Assembly: GCF_023343835.1 (NCBI RefSeq)
Contig: NC_064439.1
Location: forward strand, 22,818,933-22,882,932
Direction: 5' to 3'
From: Lagopus muta
Lineage: Eukaryota; Chordata; Aves; Galliformes; Phasianidae
Length of the DNA: 64,000 nt
Positions 14,690 to 24,568 of the stretch are shown in pieces (the stretch's first letter is position 1; every line of letters starts with the position of its first letter). The notes below the pieces were generated by a model. It worked only from the letters and a program-made list of their open reading frames with translations, was not told the origin of the DNA and did not search any database. The translations under genes were made by a program, and so were the position numbers.

Positions 14690-14960
14690 AGCACCCCGGC
14701 GTGGCTCTGTGCTGGATACAGCGGTTTGAAGCAGAAGGCCGCTCCCTGCGGCCGCTCCCCAGACCCCTCTCGGCGGCAGCTTCCCGCTGCCCTCACGCGG
14801 AGGAGAGCTCTCTGCCTGTGGACCAGCTGCAGCAACACAACGGCCCGGCTCCCCTCGCCCTGCCGGCGGGAGCCGCGCTTCCCGTCGCTCTCGGGCGGTC
14901 CCACGGGCTGCGCAGAGCCACAGCACCGCCTGCTGCCCGCCGGCAGCCCCGAACCTGCCA
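14690..14960. promoter_or_regulatory. Isolated CpG-rich island, possible orphan promoter
   Basis: The surroundings are AT-rich, but this segment is strongly GC-rich and dense in CpG dinucleotides, with 'GCGGCCGC' (a NotI site, typical of CpG islands), 'CTCTCGGCGGCAGC', 'CTCACGCGG' and 'GCCGGCGGGAGCCGCGC'. Long ORFs are open on both strands here (up to 234 codons), which is expected of stop-poor GC-rich DNA and not evidence of coding. No known gene starts next to it in the window. It could be the promoter of an unannotated lncRNA, a distal regulatory island or a remnant of an ancestral promoter. Confidence 0.5.
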
Positions 14961-16438
14961 TTTCGTGTTCTGTTCCCAAATGTGGTGTCCTGTTCCTGTT
15001 TTGTTTTTGTAAACGAGTCATCGCACACACCCAAAGCCCCCAGCCCGTCTCTCCTCGAGGACCAGTAGTGATTGCATGTGCCGAGATTGCTGGCAGGATC
15101 CCGCTCAGCCCTATAGCTCAGGCCTTCTTGCGCAGCAGTGCTGTAGGTAAGTTCAGCTTTCATTTATAATAGGATTTGTTCTCCCTTTATTTCTTGTCCC
15201 ACAGATATTTTAGTTTATTCAACCGTAAGCTTTTAGGTCTCACACATTTTTATGTTATTTTTTTCCTGTAGAAGGCCTTGTGCTAAACAGGCCTTGTGTT
15301 GAAATAAAACCTTTGATTGTTCAGTGAAGGGACTATGGCATCAGCAGGAGCTGGCTGAACTGAGAGGACAGAATCATTTGTGCTTCCTCTCCTGCGTTCC
15401 CAGCCATGGCAGGAATGAGGATGGGCTCCTCCAGAAATGCACAGTCCACCAAGGCAGCTTGGGTGCAGTGGGGCCTTGGCTCCTCTGACAGCTGGACCAC
15501 ACAATGGAGATTGCTGCTGAGGTAGCATTGCCGTGCCTTGTGAAAGTCAAACAGCGTCTTGGGCCTCCCTCCCTCTCTTTACATGCCTTGCCTCGGCTTC
15601 TGTACAGCTCTGCTGAGTTGGGCTCTTCCCTCCAGGTTTGTAGTCTCAGCACTGATATATTAGACTTGGCCTGTGATAGTCCAGACCTGCAGCTTCTGGA
15701 ACTGCCATCTGTGTAGTCATGGATATAAAAATCCATATATAAATGACAGTCTTTTCAGGCTTTGCAACCAAATTCATGCATTTGTATTTCCCTTCACCTC
15801 CACCTTTTCTCTCCTACCAGAATAAAAAAATTCTTAAACTTCTCCAAAGAATCCTGAGCATGCTGGAAAAACCCGGAAGACTTATCTAGCATGGGCACTA
15901 CAGCATATTTTTTTCTTAACCTCACTCTTGGAAGCTACTGAGCTCTTAGAGTTTAATTAATACAAAATAAATCTGAGGCAGATATTTGGCATGGGAAAGT
16001 TTAGTTTTCAAATGCAGTGATTAACAAAGTTATAAACCATCTTACAAAGTAATGGAAAATAGGAAATACTTGTAAAGAGCAATTCTGTTGATCTTTGCAC
16101 ATGATACATATAATCAAATATAGTTCCACGCTGCACAGTTAAGGATGTTATCAAATACCTGTATTTATTAATGAGCTACTACTGAATAAAAATATGATTT
16201 TATAACAAACAGAATGGTGTATAAAAATAACAAAATCTACTTTTGTACACTCACATATGCATGTAGTGTGCCTAGCACGTAATCCACTATGCCAGAACAC
16301 AAGGGTTATTAGTAAATAGGCACATTACAGGCAAAACAGTCTCAAACTAGGCAATTTAACTTAATTTATTGCCAACTTAAAAATAACTTTTAATTTCCAA
16401 TTGGACTGTTGTCAAACCAAAAAGACAGCTAAGCAAAC
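14961..16438. other. Intergenic DNA, nothing recognised
   Basis: The right flank of the CpG-rich island (to about 15.15 kb) is moderately GC-rich, then the sequence returns to AT-rich DNA. Short ORFs at 15283-15736 have no recognisable domain. No repeat family was identified. Confidence 0.4.
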
Positions 16439-16491
16439 AGAATCATAGAACAGTTTGTGTGTTGGAAGGGAGCTTAAAGATCATCATTGGG
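16439..16491 (-). mobile_element. Short CR1 LINE 3'-end scrap
   Basis: 'AGAATCATAGAACAG' followed by 'TTGGAAGGGAGCTTAAAGAT' matches the last bases of a CR1 element in minus orientation. Only about 50 bp are recognisable. Confidence 0.6.
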
Positions 16492-18262
16492 GAAATGCAC
16501 TTTTTCCCCTTTCTTCAGGCTGAGCTTCAGTCCAGCATCTCTTTATGAATCCAGCTTTGTCTTCACCAGGTGTCATACTCAGTCCTTCCCAGTACTTCAG
16601 TAATGTGAATGGCAGCAAAGAAAGTTGGTATCTGCGTGTACTGTTTTCTTTTTGCTACTTGTCCTTCTTATCATTTTCGTCATCTTTTCCACTGCTCCTT
16701 CTTCTTGATTTGTTTCCTATATGTCGGAGTTATGCTTCAGCCCCTCAGAGGTGTCCCAGCCTCAGCCTGCATCGCACATTTCCAGCAATGCATCTCCAAC
16801 CATGTCTCCAGTGATTTTCCTTTTCATGTGTTACCTTTTCCATGTCTTCTCCATTTAACCTGCCCCTCAGCTACTGCTCTTTTCAAACATTACTTAAACT
16901 TGCAATTCTTATGAAACATGACTGAGGTGAAGACCAAAGTCTCCAGTTGCTCTGAAGAAGACAAGGCAAATTATTTGCTGCAAATCTTTATTTGGAAGAG
17001 AAAATAGACAATGTTAAATTGTACAGTGACCTCCTAAGAACTGATTAGAACAAATTATGAATTACTATTCAATTTGATCCTATAGCATCCTACTTGAAAC
17101 AAAAGTATACCATTAGGAACAAAATGCATACATGATAAAACAGAGTGTGTAGTCAGATGGAAATGGTTACTGCAATAGGAAAATGCCAAAAGAAATATAT
17201 TTTGACTAAGGAGCAGTCTACATTATATAGTAAACCTACTTTTCCACATTTGCGACTGAAAGAGTTGCACTACAGCAGAATGGCATGCTGCTTTATTCTT
17301 TTTGTCAGTAATTTTTACTAGCCTTCTTCTGAGAAGTGATTTATTTTTGCTTGCCTCCTTGCCTGACACAAGGAGCAAAGAGGACTTGCAGGCTGATAAA
17401 ATCTATCCTGCAGACCTTTCTCAAGAAGTTAATTGCATCGAACTCCTCCAGCTTTCATGAACTGCATATAGTGAAAAATGCTACATTTTTCACACTGCCT
17501 CCTCCCTGCTGAGTAGCAGTAACTTCATGTTTCTGGTGTTTCACATCAGTATACTTTATAGTTTTTGGAACGTTGATTGTGTCCAAACAAAGCAGGTTGG
17601 TATATACACATGAGGAAGCCAGTGCAGTCAATGATAAAGTATTTAAATTACTTATTTTTTGCAATAAGTGAACATGGAGGAACTCATGAAATTTATAATG
17701 AAAAGAAAGTCCAAAATGTATCTCTTTGTTTTTTAAAAAGCAGTAGTAGATCCACCACAAAAGAATAAAATATATTTGAATTGGCTTCAAACAGGTTTGG
17801 TTTTACTATGGAGCAGGAAATAGCTGCATCTTTAACAATCATAGATTTTGTAATGCCCTGAGGATGTAAAAGTGCTTTTGTCATCTCACAGGGCGCACAT
17901 CTTGATTATTAATAAAGGCTTATAAACAAATGCATGACATTATTCAAATGTGTATAATGAGAAAAGCAAAAAAAAATTACCCACAGTGCTTTGAAACTAA
18001 ACTAGCTATTTATATTCCTCGTGTTGAGATTTCACCAGGTATAAAGGAGCATAAGGAAATGTTACATGATGTATGTTTTATAATATATATTCCTTCCTCT
18101 TACATTATACAAAAGTATGAGGATAGTGGTGAAGCATCCTCCCCTAGAAGTAATGGCAAAAAAGCTAACAAAGCAGGGTTGTTAAGAGTCATGGCATTTA
18201 AATTCCATCACATTTTCTAAATATTATGGTTTTGTTTCCTAAATATTGTATTTTGTAATTTG
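16492..18262. other. Downstream flank of the SAMD9L gene, nothing recognised
   Basis: AT-rich DNA with scattered short ORFs on both strands and no family resemblance. There is no second SAMD9-family reading frame here. Confidence 0.45.
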
Positions 18263-18268
18263 TTTATT
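18263..18268 (-). terminator. Candidate poly(A) signal for SAMD9L
   Basis: The plus strand reads TTTATT, so the minus strand carries a canonical AATAAA hexamer about 45 nt past the SAMD9L stop codon. It is the nearest canonical signal, but a short 3' UTR like this is unusual and a more distal site could be used. No transcript evidence is available. Confidence 0.4.
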
Positions 18269-18311
18269 CATATATATAATTCATATGAAAATGCCGCTCT
18301 TATTGTTTAAA

Positions 18312-21300
18312 TTATAGGCTTTGTATGTTGTATGCCAGGAGACCAGCAATAGAAAAACCAAGGTAAAAAGACACTCTTCGTATATTTGGGCCATTATTCA
18401 GTAGGCATGAAAGAGCAGGCTGTACTGGTACCCTAAAGGTTTCATCGCTGCCATAGTTTACATAGATAACTGTACCCTCAGCTCTCCCATCTAAAGGAAG
18501 CAAAAGATCATGAACAGCCTTTTCCTTCCAGATATTTCCTTTCTGCCATAGGGAATTCAGTTTTTGTTCTGGAAGTGAGCTAAAAAGCTGGTCTATCTTC
18601 CTTTTGTGAACAAATCTGTTCAGACCACTGCCTTTTGCAAGATAGAAATGAGCCAAAGGTTGCTTGGAATGATGCACAGCTCCATAGAGCTTGTTGAAAG
18701 ATTCACTTAGGCGCATAAGATAGTATTCCATCTTCCTGGAATCTTCATTTAGTTGTTTTCTATTTTCAGGCCAAAACAACAAGGAGGCAAGAAAGAAAGG
18801 CTCCACACAGTATGAATTTGGTTCCACTCTGTCCAGAATACTTAGAAGTTGAATTCTCAGCTCCATAAAATGATGTAACTCAGTGGATTTAGGGTTAATG
18901 CAGTTCAGAACAACATTTGCCAAAATAAAATTCTGTTTTTCTTTTAGTGTTGCTTGTGAATTCTCATCACACAAAAATGCATATGCCTTTACTATGTTTT
19001 CTATTTCTCTGTCATTATTTCTGTCATTTTTGTGAAGGTATGCCAAAAGTCCAGAAAATGAGTCTGCTTTGGAAGCCTCCACCACCTTTCTGAATGATTC
19101 TATTTTCTGAGTTAAGGGCGACCTTAAGAACTGTTGATTGCTCAGTTGATCAATGTTGCAATCACAAAATATTTTTGTGTATTTGGTAAAGCATTCTTGA
19201 ACCTTTTTGTATATGTTTGCTTCAGTAATTTCTTTTTCATTCATCTGTGTTTTGAAAAACACAAAGTAGTCTTCAAAAAAATCAAATGCCCTTTTCAAAT
19301 GTGATTGCAAATTATTTATAAAGCTGGAGTGACGTTTAAGTGCTGCAAAGATTTCACTCTCTATGTTTAAACCACTAATTTCTGATAGATGCTTTATCAT
19401 GTTTTCTCTACACTGCAAGACTTCCTTGCTGATAAAAGGAACAAGCATAAGGACATCAATAATATAAAGACCGGTTTCTATCTCTCCCAGATAACCAGAA
19501 GTATTGTAACTTGGAAACTTTCTTTTAAGCTTTTGCCGCTGCAAACATTCATTGTGTTCATTTTCAGCTTGCTGCTGAGATAGTCTGAAAGCTTGTGAAG
19601 CACTGTGAGCAAGATCTAGCAGATGTTCCAGTTTCTCAGCTGTTAAACTTCCACTCTTTACATTGTGGTCTACCCAGTATCTTAGCTGGCTTTTAAAGAT
19701 TCGACCTAGCGTATCTGATATGTATGAATTGTGTGGTGCTCGCTGCTTGGCTTCTTTGGCCCAGAATAAAGCTAAGTCAAAATTTTTTTCTTTGATGTAA
19801 AAGTATCTTGCTAAGACTTGGCAAATGAGAGCATTTTTCTTAAATCTAGTGGAAGCTTGTCTTAACACACATTCCACATTAACAGACTTCTCTTCTCTTT
19901 GAATGGCTTCAATTAAAGGGGAAAACAACGTATCTGACTCATCACCATGTTCTTTGCGCTGTCTAGTAATCAGCAACGTTTGTATGTCACAGATAAGTTT
20001 GTCTTTCTTTAATGAAGTCTCATAAAATAAATAAAATAAATCCTCATTCAATAACTGCATTATAATTTCACTTTTAGACAAGTCATAGATTAGCTTAAAT
20101 TCTGTTAGGCAGGCACATGCTATCAATTTGTGAACAATACGTAGACCTTGGTATCTTGTGTGTTCCTGTATCTGAACATACATTAGAATATTAGAACAAA
20201 TTCCCATTTTTTCTATCAGTCTGTCTTTGTTGCCAGTCTCTCGAGAATTAATTCCTAAGAATTCTTCACACAGTGATATTGGAAGTGTAGATGTTCCAAC
20301 ATAAGAGTTTAACAGTGTTAGATAGTAAACAAGTTGTGCTGGTTTAGAGGCTATATTCAAGTTATGCAAGGTTTTCTTTACCACTTTTTCTATGTACTTT
20401 GGATCAAAGTTTTTCTTCATAATCATAAATGAATAGAAACTGTCAGGATTTTTATGCACCTTTTCAATATCCTTTAGTTTCTGGTCAAAAGCTCTCTGCT
20501 CCTTTTCAGAAAGAATCTGTTTCAAAGAAATGCTGTTCAAAGGGTTGATTGTGGAACTTTCATCAGGATTCTGAGATCTCATACAGTTTAGAATGATCAC
20601 TAAAGGATTTACATACGGAATGCATTTTTCTGTTATAGCTTCCTCAATTTCTTTTTGCAGAAGATAGATGTTTTCTTGATCTTCAAAATCATCCACAAGA
20701 AGTAACACTGGCAAATAGCCACTGTTGTTGTTTGCTCCATAAGTGACTAAAGTTGTCAGCTGTGTTCCAAAGTTACCAGTTTTGTTTTTCAGAATGGCAC
20801 ATCTGAATTGCTTTCGGAGGTTCCAGAGGATATGCTTAGCTAATGTTGTCCCGCCACAGCCAGGATGGTGGTAAAGGTTGACAGTTTCTACAGGTGACTG
20901 ATTAGCGCTGTTCGACAAAGACACAATCAGATTTTGAAGGTCTTCGTAACGATCCCTTGTGATAAAAACTGATGTATAATTTTCAGAAGAAAAATAAAAA
21001 TTCCACCATGACACTTTACCACCTCGATAAAAATCTTTTTCCTTCTCTTTCATGAATTTTTTAAATTGTTCTTTATCCTTTTCTATCTCTGTGTCCTTAC
21101 ATTCATTTTCACATAGGATTTCCAATGCTTCTACAAAATCTTCTTCCTTGTTTAGAATAGTGGTAGAACCACCAACAGATGGCAGAAGTCTTTTGGAAGA
21201 CCTTGTCATTGATTTTGCTCTTGTGATAGTACCATTTACCATCTCCAGGGTTAAATTAGAAACACATTTGTTTGAAAGTTCTTCCTCTTTAATACCTCTA

Positions 21301-23060
21301 GCAAGAAGAAGACCTTTCCACCGCTGGTATGTACATGTACCAATGCAAATGCAGACCATGTCTTCTAGTCCCTTTAGTTCTTGGTAAAATGTAATAAATG
21401 TCTCAGTAAAGGGATCCAATGGATTTTCCACTCGGGAAAGCAAAAGAAACACTACTAAAAATTTTCCGTTCTGCTTTACATCCTTGTGTGAAAGAAATGA
21501 AATCATTTTTCTGACTTCAGCAGCCCTATCTCGTTGCCACAGGGTGGGATCTAATGGTAGTTCTTTATTGCCTTTTAAGTCTGATCCACCATTGCAGAAA
21601 ATCCAGTTGGTCTCCTGATGCAGTTTCAGCTTTTCAGCTTGTTCAGCAACTGAACCCGCCTTGTTTTCATAATGATATGGGAAGTGAATTTTGGCATTTA
21701 GATTTTTTTGATAAGTTTTAAATGCACCATTCATTCCTGATTCAAAATCAAAGTCAAGGACAGCAAACCATTTTATTTCCTGTAAAAAGTCTAAGTGTGA
21801 CGTTTGGCTTGGAAGGCATTTGTTTGTTACCAAAATGTGGTACTCATAATAAGAATCATCTAGCATGTGTCTGTTGCCAGTGAGCAGACTAACTAGCTTT
21901 AGTCCTTCAAGTGTTGTCTTTTTTTGTTTTAAGTTGTGTTCTTCTTCTGCTCTTTTACGGGAGTCTGCTAATGATGTCAAAGTACATGTAAATGTTTTAA
22001 ATTCTTTTGTACCTTCAATATTTTTAGAACTAGCTCCATCCCGGATGAAGACAGCTTTTTTCCAACGCTTGCTTTTAAAATCATACATGTTAGTACAGAA
22101 GTATTTTGTACCACATATGGAGTTTTGGGGAACCACATCTATTTCAATGACGAACAAATCTGATGGAGTTCCATTTGATAATAACACTTCCACAAATCTA
22201 GGCTCTCTAATGCAAGCTTTTGCAGTTCTGATGTATTCCCCAACAAAGTACTTTTCAATATATTTATTAAAATGGTCAATGTAGCCTTCTTTCTTGACAA
22301 TTTTTATTCCTTCAATTTCCCCTTGTGGATTGTCACGCACTCCAAAATGAATAGTGCCATTTGTGCGAGAGTTCATGCAGGCTGAAGCAAACCTAAAGAC
22401 TTCATTGCTGAATTTCATCTTAATATCCTCTTCTAGGGCATTCTCTGTGTTGGTAAGTAATTTGAATTCATGTGCTGGATCAATGAGATTGAGCGGCCCT
22501 GTTTCAGGAACATTAAGAATATTATGCTGCGTATATCGAGTGCCATCACTGAAATTATCAAAAGGATGTGGCATACACATGTTTCTGGTTGGGTGCTGAC
22601 TGCTTGACTGTGACTGCTCTGCTACATTCTCATCAGCTGTCTTTACCTCTCTGTTCTCTGTAGGCTCCATTTCAGAATCTTGCAATATACTGGAGTTCAA
22701 TGACCCGTATTTCTTGCACTCTTTCTTTGCAATTTTACCATCCTCTTTACCATCAGCACCCTGTTCACTGCCTTCTTGTCCCATAGCCTGGTCTGAACTT
22801 TCATTGAGAATGCCATGCTTTTTCAGGAAATGGATGATTTGAACAGCAGGCCCATGAGGTATGTTCATATCCACAAGATCTGCTTTAGTCAACAGTTTCA
22901 AAGTAGAACCAGTTACCTCTTGACTATAAAAGATTTCTGCATATTTCTGGTCAATATTAACATCTTCAATTAAGAATTGTTTGACTTCTTCTTTTGTCCA
23001 CTTTTCAATATGTTGATATAAATGTAACATCTCTTTTTTCTCAGTGTTTGCATTTTCCAT
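18312..23060 (-). CDS. SAMD9L: SAMD9L/SAMD9-type antiviral effector, complete single coding exon
   Basis: Uninterrupted 1582-codon frame, close to the roughly 1584-1589 aa of mammalian SAMD9L/SAMD9. Visible regions in order: a SAM domain (about residues 12-83); an acidic low-complexity linker (85-160); a Schlafen-like AlbA_2 domain (about 190-385) containing TNTENALEED and GTIHFGVRD; a SIR2-like region by family knowledge; a STAND-like P-loop NTPase with an atypical Walker A G734-C-G-G-T-T and a Walker B-like LLLVDD (D790/D791); TPR-like helices (around 1070-1115); and the conserved C-terminus ending VSFYLGFSIAGLLAY, assigned to an OB-like fold in the family. Family knowledge: interferon-induced cytosolic proteins that block poxvirus replication and shut down translation, with anticodon-nuclease activity on tRNA-Phe attributed to the AlbA_2 part. 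The start is supported by a polypyrimidine/AG acceptor one base before the ATG, matching the mammalian layout of noncoding 5' exons plus one large coding exon. Orthology to SAMD9L rather than SAMD9 rests on position next to HEPACAM2; a bird gene could be co-orthologous to both. Confidence 0.95.
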   Translation of the reverse strand: MENANTEKKEMLHLYQHIEKWTKEEVKQFLIEDVNIDQKYAEIFYSQEVTGSTLKLLTKADLVDMNIPHGPAVQIIHFLKKHGILNESSDQAMGQEGSEQGADGKEDGKIAKKECKKYGSLNSSILQDSEMEPTENREVKTADENVAEQSQSSSQHPTRNMCMPHPFDNFSDGTRYTQHNILNVPETGPLNLIDPAHEFKLLTNTENALEEDIKMKFSNEVFRFASACMNSRTNGTIHFGVRDNPQGEIEGIKIVKKEGYIDHFNKYIEKYFVGEYIRTAKACIREPRFVEVLLSNGTPSDLFVIEIDVVPQNSICGTKYFCTNMYDFKSKRWKKAVFIRDGASSKNIEGTKEFKTFTCTLTSLADSRKRAEEEHNLKQKKTTLEGLKLVSLLTGNRHMLDDSYYEYHILVTNKCLPSQTSHLDFLQEIKWFAVLDFDFESGMNGAFKTYQKNLNAKIHFPYHYENKAGSVAEQAEKLKLHQETNWIFCNGGSDLKGNKELPLDPTLWQRDRAAEVRKMISFLSHKDVKQNGKFLVVFLLLSRVENPLDPFTETFITFYQELKGLEDMVCICIGTCTYQRWKGLLLARGIKEEELSNKCVSNLTLEMVNGTITRAKSMTRSSKRLLPSVGGSTTILNKEEDFVEALEILCENECKDTEIEKDKEQFKKFMKEKEKDFYRGGKVSWWNFYFSSENYTSVFITRDRYEDLQNLIVSLSNSANQSPVETVNLYHHPGCGGTTLAKHILWNLRKQFRCAILKNKTGNFGTQLTTLVTYGANNNSGYLPVLLLVDDFEDQENIYLLQKEIEEAITEKCIPYVNPLVIILNCMRSQNPDESSTINPLNSISLKQILSEKEQRAFDQKLKDIEKVHKNPDSFYSFMIMKKNFDPKYIEKVVKKTLHNLNIASKPAQLVYYLTLLNSYVGTSTLPISLCEEFLGINSRETGNKDRLIEKMGICSNILMYVQIQEHTRYQGLRIVHKLIACACLTEFKLIYDLSKSEIIMQLLNEDLFYLFYETSLKKDKLICDIQTLLITRQRKEHGDESDTLFSPLIEAIQREEKSVNVECVLRQASTRFKKNALICQVLARYFYIKEKNFDLALFWAKEAKQRAPHNSYISDTLGRIFKSQLRYWVDHNVKSGSLTAEKLEHLLDLAHSASQAFRLSQQQAENEHNECLQRQKLKRKFPSYNTSGYLGEIETGLYIIDVLMLVPFISKEVLQCRENMIKHLSEISGLNIESEIFAALKRHSSFINNLQSHLKRAFDFFEDYFVFFKTQMNEKEITEANIYKKVQECFTKYTKIFCDCNIDQLSNQQFLRSPLTQKIESFRKVVEASKADSFSGLLAYLHKNDRNNDREIENIVKAYAFLCDENSQATLKEKQNFILANVVLNCINPKSTELHHFMELRIQLLSILDRVEPNSYCVEPFFLASLLFWPENRKQLNEDSRKMEYYLMRLSESFNKLYGAVHHSKQPLAHFYLAKGSGLNRFVHKRKIDQLFSSLPEQKLNSLWQKGNIWKEKAVHDLLLPLDGRAEGTVIYVNYGSDETFRVPVQPALSCLLNNGPNIRRVSFYLGFSIAGLLAYNIQSL

Positions 23061-23076
23061 TCTTTAAGGAAAAAAA
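23061..23076 (-). promoter_or_regulatory. SAMD9L: Splice acceptor of the SAMD9L coding exon
   Basis: The minus strand reads TTTTTTTTCCTTAAAG, then A and ATG. The pyrimidine run plus AG (23063-23062) is a good 3' splice site that would place the exon boundary at 23061. This implies at least one upstream noncoding exon. Confidence 0.7.
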
Positions 23077-23770
23077 ATCACAGTGTTACTAATACTGATT
23101 TATAATAGCCTACTTACTGAACAACTCATATTTCCTTGCTGCTGTCCACCATTAGTTCCTTCATTCGTGTAATATGCCACATGGAATATAACAGTTCAAT
23201 TAGAGGACATCAGGGGAACGTGAAGTCAGCTCACATACAGGGCATTAATGGCTTCTAAGAGACATACTACTTTTTCTTATGGAATAATTTTATTTGAATC
23301 CTCTTTTCAAACTACTTCCATAGCTGACACTACATAAAAAATCGTGACTGATGTCTATTTGTCATCATCGGACACCAATTTGCAGTCATTTAGTTCATCC
23401 GATATAAAACACACAACTGGCTATCATAAAGCTTGCAATTTGATGGAGAAGCAAAATCAAATGCACAGAGGACTCTTTTCATTCTTAGATGTGGTTAGGT
23501 ACTTGATTTGTCTAAATAACACTGCAAAGAGACAGTAAGGTGGAAATAAACTGCTGTGATTATTCAACTCTTGCTATTGCAAATGAAAAGAAGATCTTTT
23601 CCATATTACCTTTTCAGTATGTTATGCATTCAAATACGGTTTCTCAAACAAAAACAAGGAGGTGAGCAGCATTTGTAGATGTGGGTGACAAGTAGGAGAG
23701 CATCTTACAATTCTCTTGGACTTAGTAAAAGTGGACTTTTTGCATAAACTTTGTGGAAGGGAAAGGAGGA
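23077..23770. other. Probable SAMD9L 5' intron or upstream DNA
   Basis: No exon could be assigned. A plausible donor on the minus strand (AAAAG|GTAATA, exon end 23610) exists, but no matching promoter or exon start is visible. Confidence 0.35.
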
Positions 23771-23964
23771 GAAGGGAAGGGAAGGGAAGGGAAGGGAAGG
23801 GAAGGGAAGGGAAGGGAAGGGAAGGGAAGGGAAGGGAAGGGAAGGGAAGGGAAGGGAAGGGAAGGGAAGGGAAGGGAAGGGAAGGGAAGGGAAGGGAAGG
23901 GAAGGGAAGGGAAGGGAAGGGAAGGGAAGGGAAGGGAAGGGAAGGGAAGGGAAGGGAAGGGAAG
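23771..23964. repeat. Pure (GAAGG)n pentanucleotide array, about 39 units
   Basis: Perfect 5-bp tandem repeat of 194 bp. The plus strand is entirely purine with a GGG run every 5 bases (GGG-AA-GGG), and the minus strand is (CCTTC)n. It directly satisfies the G-quadruplex pattern of four or more G3 tracts with 2-nt loops many times over. As a homopurine mirror repeat it can also form H-DNA. It lies about 0.7 kb upstream of the SAMD9L ATG, between the putative interferon promoter and the coding exon, so it is probably intronic. The sense-strand RNA would carry a long CU-rich tract. Three overlapping reading frames cross it but encode only G/R/K/E low-complexity peptides. Confidence 0.97.
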
Positions 23965-24492
23965 ATTTTTACTGAAAAGTGACCGATTTTACTTTATACT
24001 TTCAGTTATAATTTTTTTTTTCCTGAAATATTTAGTTTTTTATGGAATTACAGTCAGGTACAGTCATTGCACTGGTGGTAATATTCCACTCCATGTACTT
24101 TTCTTGTTGGTAGTGGATTGTTCTTAAGAAAAGCAACTTCCTAAATACTTTCCTAGTGAAGAAATTTTATTTTCTACCATCCTAGCAAAATTTGTTCTTC
24201 AATCTATTATAGGATTTCCTAAATCGTATACTTTAATAAGAAGTTTTATGTTACGGTTTATTACAGCTTGTGCTGGAATATTGTTGTTTTCATAGCTTTG
24301 GTCTCCTGATTTAACTAATGAACTGTCAGGGCAGAAGGAAAAGTGGGGAGCAAGCTGGGGAAACCTGCAGTTGTCTTTGCTCTTAAGGGACTCTTCCCTT
24401 TGTTCTCAGGAAAAGAAGGAAAACTAGTTTCTAGTTCTTCAAAATGACATTGAATTTAGGAGTGCAGACGAAGATGAACTCAGTTTCTATGT

Positions 24493-24503
24493 CAAAATGA
24501 AAC
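24493..24503 (+). promoter_or_regulatory. Second, imperfect interferon-response-like site
   Basis: 'CAAAATGAAACT' (reverse complement AGTTTCATTTTG) fits AANNGAAACT-type ISRE halves with one mismatch. It lies just downstream (in the minus-strand sense) of the TATA-like box near the presumed SAMD9L start, in the same block as the strong ISRE at 24552-24568. Confidence 0.4.
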
Positions 24504-24511
24504 TTGCTATC

Positions 24512-24518
24512 ATATATA
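24512..24518 (-). promoter_or_regulatory. SAMD9L: TATA-like box of the putative SAMD9L promoter
   Basis: The minus strand reads ACTATATATGATAG. The box is 35-55 bp downstream of the ISRE in the minus-strand direction, the usual distance for an interferon-stimulated promoter, and would place a start site near 24480-24490. There is no transcript evidence, and no strong 5' donor for a first exon was found (a weak CTGCAG|GTTTCC lies at 24365). Confidence 0.4.
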
Positions 24519-24551
24519 GTAGGAACTCCACCCAGAGTGTCTGAAAGCTGA

Positions 24552-24568
24552 GAAATGAAACTGAAACC
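24552..24568 (+). promoter_or_regulatory. Interferon-stimulated response element (ISRE/IRF-E) upstream of SAMD9L
   Basis: 'GAAATGAAACTGAAACC' contains three GAAA half-sites. GAAACTGAAACC (24557-24568) matches the IRF-E consensus GAAA(G/C)(T/C)GAAA(G/C)(T/C) at every position and is the kind of site bound by ISGF3/IRF factors. It lies about 1.5 kb upstream of the SAMD9L ATG and just upstream of a TATA-like box. Mammalian SAMD9L is interferon-inducible, so position and motif agree. The function is inferred, not shown. Confidence 0.7.

Noticed and set aside
14371-15169. Overlapping long ORFs on both strands (103-234 codons)
   Set aside because: They occupy the GC-rich, stop-poor island on several frames at once and show no domain or homologous text. 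They are explained by base composition.
23100-23120. Donor-like CA|GTAAGT on the minus strand just upstream of the SAMD9L acceptor
   Set aside because: It would leave an intron of about 50 nt, too short for a vertebrate intron; likely chance.
23716-24127. Three plus-strand ORFs rich in Gly/Arg/Glu/Lys
   Set aside because: They are translations of the (GAAGG)n array in its three frames, with no independent coding evidence.
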